Of a stretch of 64,000 nt of DNA, positions 58,739 to 64,000 are shown piece by piece. Positions within the stretch are counted from its first letter, which is position 1; every line of letters starts with the position of its first letter. The notes below the pieces were generated by a model. It made no database searches and was not told the origin of the DNA. It worked only from the letters and a program-made list of their open reading frames with translations. Position numbers and translations under genes: made by a program. The stretch is from Wurfbainia villosa (Eukaryota > Streptophyta > Magnoliopsida > Zingiberales > Zingiberaceae), in the NCBI GenBank assembly GCA_025175895.1, contig CM045993.1, positions 56,300,621 through 56,364,620 on the forward strand, read 5' to 3'.

Positions 58739-59626
58739 GTGAAGAAGGAAGTACTTAAACTTTTGGATGCTGGAATAATTTACCCAATTTCAGATAGTGA
58801 GTGGGTGAGTCCGGTGCACATAGTTCCAAAGAAAGGCAGCACTACAGTAGTCAAAAATGAAGAGAATGAGTTAATCCTTGTGCGAATGGTAACAGAGTCG
58901 AGGATGTGTATAAATTATCATAAATTAAACAAAGCAACAAGGAAGGATCATTTTCCACTCCCATTTATCGATCAGATGTTGGAATGCCTCGTTAAACATT
59001 CCTATTTTTGCTACCTCGATGGTACTCATGGGTTTTCCAAATCCCAATTCACCCTAATGACCAAGAGAAGACCACCTTCACCTGCCCGTATGGAATCTTC
59101 GCCTATAGAGGGATGCCCTTTGGCCTATGTAATGCCCCAGCCACCTTCCAGCATTGTATGATAGCTATTTTTTTAGATATGATTGAACAAATTATGGAAG
59201 TATTCATGGATGATTTTTCAGTCTATGGAACAAGTTTCGATGCATGTCTGAAAAAATCTAGAAAGGGTTCTGCAAAGATGTGAGGAGAATAGCTTGATTT
59301 TGAATTGGGAAAAATGTCACTTCATGGTAACTGAAGGGATAGTTCTAGGACATAAGATATCAGGGAATGGTATCGAAGTAGACAAGGTGAAGGTAGAAGT
59401 AATTGAAAAGTTGTCGCCACCCAGGGATGTGAAGGGGGTCCGGAGCTTTCTTGGGCATGCAAGTTTTTATAGAAGGTTGATAAAGAATTTCTCTCAGATA
59501 ACTATACCCATGACAAATATACTAGCTAAGGACACAGAGTTTATTTTTGATCGGCAATGTTTAGTAATGTTCGAAGAAATAAAAAAGGCCTTGGTATCGT
59601 CCCCGATAATACAACCCTCTGACTAG
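58739..59626 (+). pseudogene. pol: G2 reverse transcriptase
   Basis: Motifs: VKKEVLKLLDAGIIYPISDS, WVSPVHIVPKKGS, RMCINYHKLNKATRKDHFPL, then after a one-base shift near 59010 FTCPYGIFAYRGMPFGLCNA and EVFMDDFSVYG (the catalytic FMDD), then MVTEGIVLGHKISGNGIEVD and KGVRSFLGHASFYRRLIKNF. Frames change at about 59010 and 59285. Confidence 0.9.
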
Positions 59627-59990
59627 AGCCTACCATTCGAGGTCATGTGTGATGCTAGTGATTATGCAGTAGGAGCCGTGTTGGGGCAACGGAGGGAGAA
59701 GAAGCTACACGCCATACACTATGCCAGTAAAACACTGAACGGAGCACAAATCAATTATACCACGATCGAGGAGGAATTGCTAGTAGTCGTGTTTGCATTC
59801 GACAAGTTCAGATAGTACTTAGTAGGTTCGAAGGTGGTTGTTTACACTGACCATACTGTAGTTCGTTACTTGCTAAATAAGAAGGACGCTAAGCCCCTCC
59901 TTATTCACTAGATCTTATTACTACAAGAATTTGATATAGAAATCAGAGATAAAAAGGGCTCGGACAACGTCGTTGCAGACCACTTGTCGT
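59627..59990 (+). pseudogene. pol: G2 RNase H
   Basis: It contains FEVMCDASDYAVGAVLGQRR (first Asp), HYASKTLNGAQINYTTIEEE (Glu), VVYTDHTVVRYLL (Asp) and GSDNVVADHLS. Two or three in-frame stops occur, for example near 59815 and 59910. Confidence 0.88.
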
Positions 59991-61383
59991 GCATGGCCAT
60001 TAGAGGTTGGGTAGAAGAGGAAGGAAGTGCTCAAATAGATGATGCTCTACGGGATGATACCCTCACGGCTATTACTAAGGTTACCACCCCATGGTATGCA
60101 GATTTGGTGATTTTTTTGGCAGGGAGAGTGATACCATCAGAATTCATGACCCAACAAAGGAAAAGATTCTTTGCAGAGGTTCGGCAGTATATATGGGATG
60201 ATCCCTTCCTATTTAGGAAATGTGCAGATAGTGTATATCGAAGGTGTGTACCAGAAGAGGAAGTGGAGAGCATCCTCTTTCACTGCCATTCTTCAGCATA
60301 TGGGGGGCATGCCGGAATAGCAAAAACAGTTGCAAAGGTACTTCAGGCAGGATTCTACTGGCCTAGTCTGTTTAGGGACATGTACAACTATGTAGTCTCC
60401 TGCGATCGATGCCGACGAATAGGAAATATAGGTAGGAGACATGAGATGCCGACAAGCACCATATTAGAAGTGGAGCTCTTTGACGTATGGGGAATAGATT
60501 TCATGGGATCCTTTCCCACTTCCGACGCAAACAAATATATTTTGGCGATCGTCGTAGACTACGTCTCCAAATGGGTGGAGGTCGTAGCATCACCCCACTG
60601 TGACACTAGGACCGTAATAAAAATGTTCAAAAGAAACATATTCCCTAGGTTCGGAGTTCCTCGAGTCGTAATCAGTGATGGAGGATCCCACTTCATCTAA
60701 AAATAATTTGAAAAATTGCTACATAAATATGGGGTGATCCACAAAGTCTCGACAACATACCACCCGCAAACAAGTGGACAAGTGGAAATTTTGAATCGGG
60801 AGATCAAAAGTATTCTAGAAAAGACGGTAGTGGCATCAAGGAAAGATTGGTCACAAAAATTGGACGATGCTCTTTGGGCTTACCGCACAGCTTACAAGAC
60901 CCCGATAGGCATGACCCCATTTCGCCCAGTTTATGGGAAGCCTTGCCACCTTCCTATTGAATTGGAGCACAAGGCTTTCTGGGCCATCAAGAAGCTCAAC
61001 TTGGATTACTACACGGCAGGAGAGAAAAGGAAACTGAAGTTAAGCGAGCTAGACGAAATTCGAAGAGATGAGTATGAGCATGCTAAGGCATATAAAGAAA
61101 GAACTAGGAAATGGCATGACCAACATATCTTGAGAAGGGAGTTTAAGGAAAGTGACTTAGTTCTCCTATATAATTCTAGGTTAAAACTTTTTCCAGGGAA
61201 GCTAAAATCAAGGTGGTCAGGACTGTTTCGGGTGAAAAGGGTATACCCATATGGTACAGTGGATATATGGAGTAAGGAATCAAGGGAGATTAAAGTAAAT
61301 GGACAACAATTAAAGAGTATCTAGAGGAGTCTCCAGAATTCGAGACAGATGAATGGAGGTTTACAGAATCTCTAGAGCCAAGT
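59984..61383 (+). pseudogene. pol: G2 integrase
   Basis: The zinc domain (HCHSSAYGGHAGI, then CDRCRR) is followed by the DDE core: DVWGIDFMGSFP (first Asp), RFGVPRVVISDGGSHFI (second Asp), and TTYHPQTSGQVEILNREIKS (Glu). Two TAA codons at 60698-60706 separate the two open frames (238 and 202 codons). The C-terminal region (DSKVLLYNSR-type, WSGLFRVKRVYPYG) leads to a stop at 61322-61324, with homology to EWRFTESLEPS at 61383. Apart from these breaks, all three catalytic residues are visible. Confidence 0.9.
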
Positions 61384-61431
61384 TGAGATAATGGAGAGTG
61401 GTCGAGCTAAAAGACCTTAAACAAAGTGCTT

Positions 61432-61449
61432 CTTGGGAGGCAACCCAAG
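61432..61449 (+). promoter_or_regulatory. Conserved stem-loop after pol (G2 copy)
   Basis: CTTGGGAGGCAACCCAAG, identical to the G1 stem-loop although the flanking elements are diverged. Confidence 0.75.
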
Positions 61450-61579
61450 TTTAATTTACATGTTTTTAAATTTTTCTGCATTCATACATATAATTTAGAC
61501 TTTGATTTATTGTCGCTTACATTATTTGCAAATTGCTTAGGATTAGGGAAAACTTGCTAGGAAGAAGCAAAGATCATTT

Positions 61580-62046
61580 TAAGCCCACCTAGTCCACGTA
61601 GACATGAGTCTGCACTTGCACCACTCCCTTTTTCTACTTTTGAGCAGGATGCAGGTATATCTACCTATGATTTTTCAGAGTTCCGATCGCACCTCGACGA
61701 CATATATGCCGAGCAGCAGACGTAGAGACAGCGATGGGAGGAGCAGAGCGCTTACACACAAGCAGAGTTTCAAAGCTTCCGGGAGCACTTCCAGCAGGCT
61801 GAGGAGTTCTACGATGAGGCCCGCGTCTACTTCTAGGATGAGGCCACCTACCGCAAGGAGATGCGATAGCACATGCATGCCCAGCAGGCACAGTGGGCCC
61901 GGGAGGAGGAGCATAGAGCGACTGCTACATCCATCAGCTCTCAGATCGACCACATGTATATGTGGCATCAGCGGCTTAACACTAGGTTTACCCAGGAGCC
62001 TGACATGCCGAGACTGCCGAACTTCCCACCTCGGCCACCATATTAG
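61580..62046 (+). pseudogene. ATHILA ORF of G2, C-terminal remnant
   Basis: It matches the C-terminal part of the G1 ORF from PPSPRRHE onward: FEQDAGISTYDFSEFRSHLD, then AEEFYDEARVYF and SSQIDHMYMWHQRL, stop at about 62044-62046. The first two thirds, including the start, are deleted. Two stops interrupt. Confidence 0.8.
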
Positions 62047-62921
62047 AGGTACAATCTCATATAAGTCTGGGGTTTGATTTATTTTGTTTCTAGCAATAGT
62101 TTCTTTCCTATCATTTGCATTTTTTATTAGTTAGCATTCATTTTTTCATACATAGAGTTTTTAGTTTCGTCAGTACTTAATTTTTGCTATCTTTAAGCTA
62201 CCTCAGTAGTATTTTTAGAGTTTTTCCTTCATGAGTTATTTCCATGGGTAGCTTAAGTTCATTTACCTCATGGTATTTTATTTTATTTGCTCTAATGAAT
62301 GTTCTAGTCTTACACTGGTTAACTTTTATATTTACACCTACACATGATTAATATTCTGAAAGGGAGAGTCTAGTACGTACCTAGTTATGATTTATCTCAG
62401 TGGTCTAGTACTTTGGAATTCATAGGTGACCCTAAGTTTAGCATTTTGAGTTACTGGAGATGCTCGGAGTGTGGAAGCCCATTCGAAAAAATCAAAATCC
62501 CTAGAGCTAAAAAAAAAAAAGTTATCGTGGGTGGAAATGGTTAGGTGCCCCTTTGAAACCGAGTTAGGTTACTGGGGAAACACCTACCAATTTCTCTCAA
62601 TACCAAGCATGCCTTTGAGACTTTGTGCTAGATCTAGGGAACGCCCCTCGCTTTGGGCAGTGCCTAAGAGCTAGTGACCTTAGGAAAGCTATAGGATCAC
62701 GACTTAATTTACCATGGAACGAGTATCCCCTAAGAATATTCGCTTAGCACGAGCACGAGGAGCTAACTTAGTGAATTTCTAGAACATCTCTATTTTGCTT
62801 TGATTGCAAATACCACTTGATAAATCTAGTTAACATGCTAAGTATGGAACAATACCCTTTTAAAAATTTTATGGCACTGAGGTTTGCTTGAGGACAAGCA
62901 AAGACTTAAGTCTGGGGGAAT
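62047..62921 (+). other. 3' untranslated region of G2 with polypurine tract
   Basis: Aligns with 39276-40171 of G1. It ends in TCTGGGGGAAT (62911-62921), the polypurine tract. No gene. Confidence 0.75.
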
Positions 62922-62960
62922 TGATGTGAGCAAAATATATAGAATTTTAGGAGTAGTTTT
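62922..62960 (+). repeat. Start of G2 3' LTR, cut by W3
   Basis: TGATGTGAGCAAAATATATA and about 20 more bases match the 5' LTR start, then stop exactly where W3 begins. Confidence 0.85.
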
Positions 62961-64000
62961 TGTTGGTGCAGGGGCACTAGATAATCGAACCTGTGTTTTG
63001 ATTATGACAAAGACACAAAGTTAAGTTTACATCGTTATCTCACGAGCTAAATCGAGTATGCAAAAAAGTACTAAAGCTAGAGCTAAAGGCTAGCGACACC
63101 CGGAGGAAGCTGCGGTGGTCGGACGACACTCGAGTGACTTCGGAGGGAGCCGAAGGAATCGAGTGGAAGGTCGGAAGCAAAAGCGACACAGTAAGTATCG
63201 AGGTAAGCTCATCTAAGTGAGAGATGGTAAGGTCGTGTTCTCTGTACGGACGACCATAGGCGGCGATCCGACTAAGACTTCTTGTGGAAGGTCTAGGTCG
63301 AGATCGGATGGTTAGAAACCATCGTATTTATCATTTTCCGAGCTAACCTCTCATCAGAGGAAGTGGCGGTGGCCGGTCAATGATCGGACATTGGCGCGAT
63401 CGATCGTGATGCTCATCGATCGGTGAGTCATCAATCGATTGATGGCGATGAATCATCCTTTGCTCTAAGTCAAAATGGATAAGGTTTGACGCGGCCACTT
63501 CGCGATAAAAGTTATACAACTTCGTGATCTGTTCCAAAAAAAGAAGAGACATATTCAGAGGGCAAAATCTATAAAAGGAGGGGTGGATTCCAACTCCAAA
63601 CATCATCAAGTTTATTCATCAAGTGCTCTTACAATGCCAACGCTCCAACACCGTCATAACACCGACGCGACAACAAGTTCAGATCTTCTTCGTCGGCAGC
63701 AGCATCTAGTAATATATTTTGATATTGTATTCATTGTTTTTATTCGTAATGAGGTGAGGTAGGCTTGTTGCCTCATCCTCGTACATTCGGTTTTGTGATC
63801 GTTGTCTTCTACCTCCAACGAGGAGGAGACGTTATAGTGCTTTGCCCTCCGTACGCGGTCTAGGACCGATAGGGCCTTGGAGTAGCAACCGTTGGGTTGT
63901 GAACCAAGTAAAATAAACGTGTCTCTTTATTTTCCACTGTGTTTACTCATTTAATTGTCTACTCGAACGAAACGAAGAAAAGATTTACGCTCGCTATTCA
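62961..64000 (+). mobile_element. LTR W3, running off the window
   Basis: TGTTGGTGCAGGGGCAC starts an LTR closely matching W2 in inverse orientation. It has TATAAAAG at 63570-63577 and the CTACCTCCAACGAGGAGGAG segment. It reaches position 64000 at CTCGCTATTCA, a few dozen bases before the expected end. I cannot tell whether an internal region follows. In its U3 part the palindromes read ATCGATCG and ATCAATCGATTGAT in place of CAGTCGACTG. Confidence 0.85.

Larger units (their letters stand above)
56172..62960 (+). mobile_element. Ty3/gypsy Athila-clade element G2, truncated by W3
   Basis: The 5' LTR is at 56172-57530. A partial 3' LTR starts at 62922 and is cut at 62960 by W3. Gag N-terminus, RT, RNase H and integrase are recognisable; protease and most of the ATHILA ORF are deleted. 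CTTAG at 56167-56171 is the probable left target duplication; the right one is outside. Confidence 0.92.

Noticed and set aside
1..64000. Search for host genes, tRNAs, rRNAs or microRNA precursors
   Set aside because: Every stretch I could interpret belongs to an element; TGGTATCAGAGC matches are primer binding sites, not tRNA genes.

Overview
The window is plant nuclear DNA made almost entirely of transposable elements. I found no host gene, tRNA, rRNA or CRISPR array. The element types (a Tekay/Del-like chromovirus, Athila-clade Ty3/gypsy elements with the plant-specific ATHILA ORF, Ty1/copia elements, gag-only LTR elements and an En/Spm-type CACTA transposon with TNP2 and Ptta/En/Spm transposase genes) point to an angiosperm with a large repeat-rich genome. 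I cannot name the species from sequence alone.

The backbone is one CACTA transposon on the + strand. Its 5' end lies left of the window and its 3' terminal inverted repeat ends at 53601. Its two genes survive in pieces: 11767-15057, 32052-33438, 41542-42321 and 52429-53601. Four insertions split it. (1) At the left, a gag-only element Y+ (3' LTR 10285-11766) carries inside it a Tekay-like element T (394-9915, target duplication CTCTC) and the edge of an LTR called X' (1-221). (2) At 15058-32051 sits a minus-strand copia element Z- (duplication TTGTA), which contains a complete gag-only element Y1 (20524-28943, duplication CTTAG), which in turn contains a solo LTR X (21233-23492). (3) At 33439-41541 is an Athila element G1 (duplication ATCTT). 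(4) At 42322-52428 is a plus-strand copia element Z+ of the same superfamily as Z- (duplication CTTGA), with a solo LTR W1 (45600-46897, duplication GAATC) in its gag gene.

Right of the CACTA terminus is an older minus-strand gag-only relic V (53602-56171). It carries a solo LTR W2 (53785-54822, duplication ATCTT) and is broken by a second Athila element G2 (56172-62960 and beyond), whose 3' LTR is itself broken by an LTR W3 that runs off the window. The deepest nest has five levels: V, CACTA, Z-, Y1, X.

All coding regions are decayed by stops, frameshifts or internal deletions; the longest nearly clean frames are the ATHILA ORF of G1 (37731-38855), the gag-protease of G1 (36329-37243) and the gag of Y1 (25834-27042). 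The two Athila copies are complementary: G1 keeps gag-protease and the ATHILA ORF but has lost RT, RNase H and integrase, while G2 keeps RT, RNase H and integrase but has lost protease and most of the ATHILA ORF.

The most unusual signals are: dense arrays of the palindrome ATCAGTCGACTGAT in the gag-only LTRs, recurring in the CACTA subterminal region; a PBS-like sequence captured inside the LTRs of Z-; an extra ORF behind a candidate 638-base leader intron in the Tekay-like element; and a perfect stem-loop kept between pol and the ATHILA ORF.
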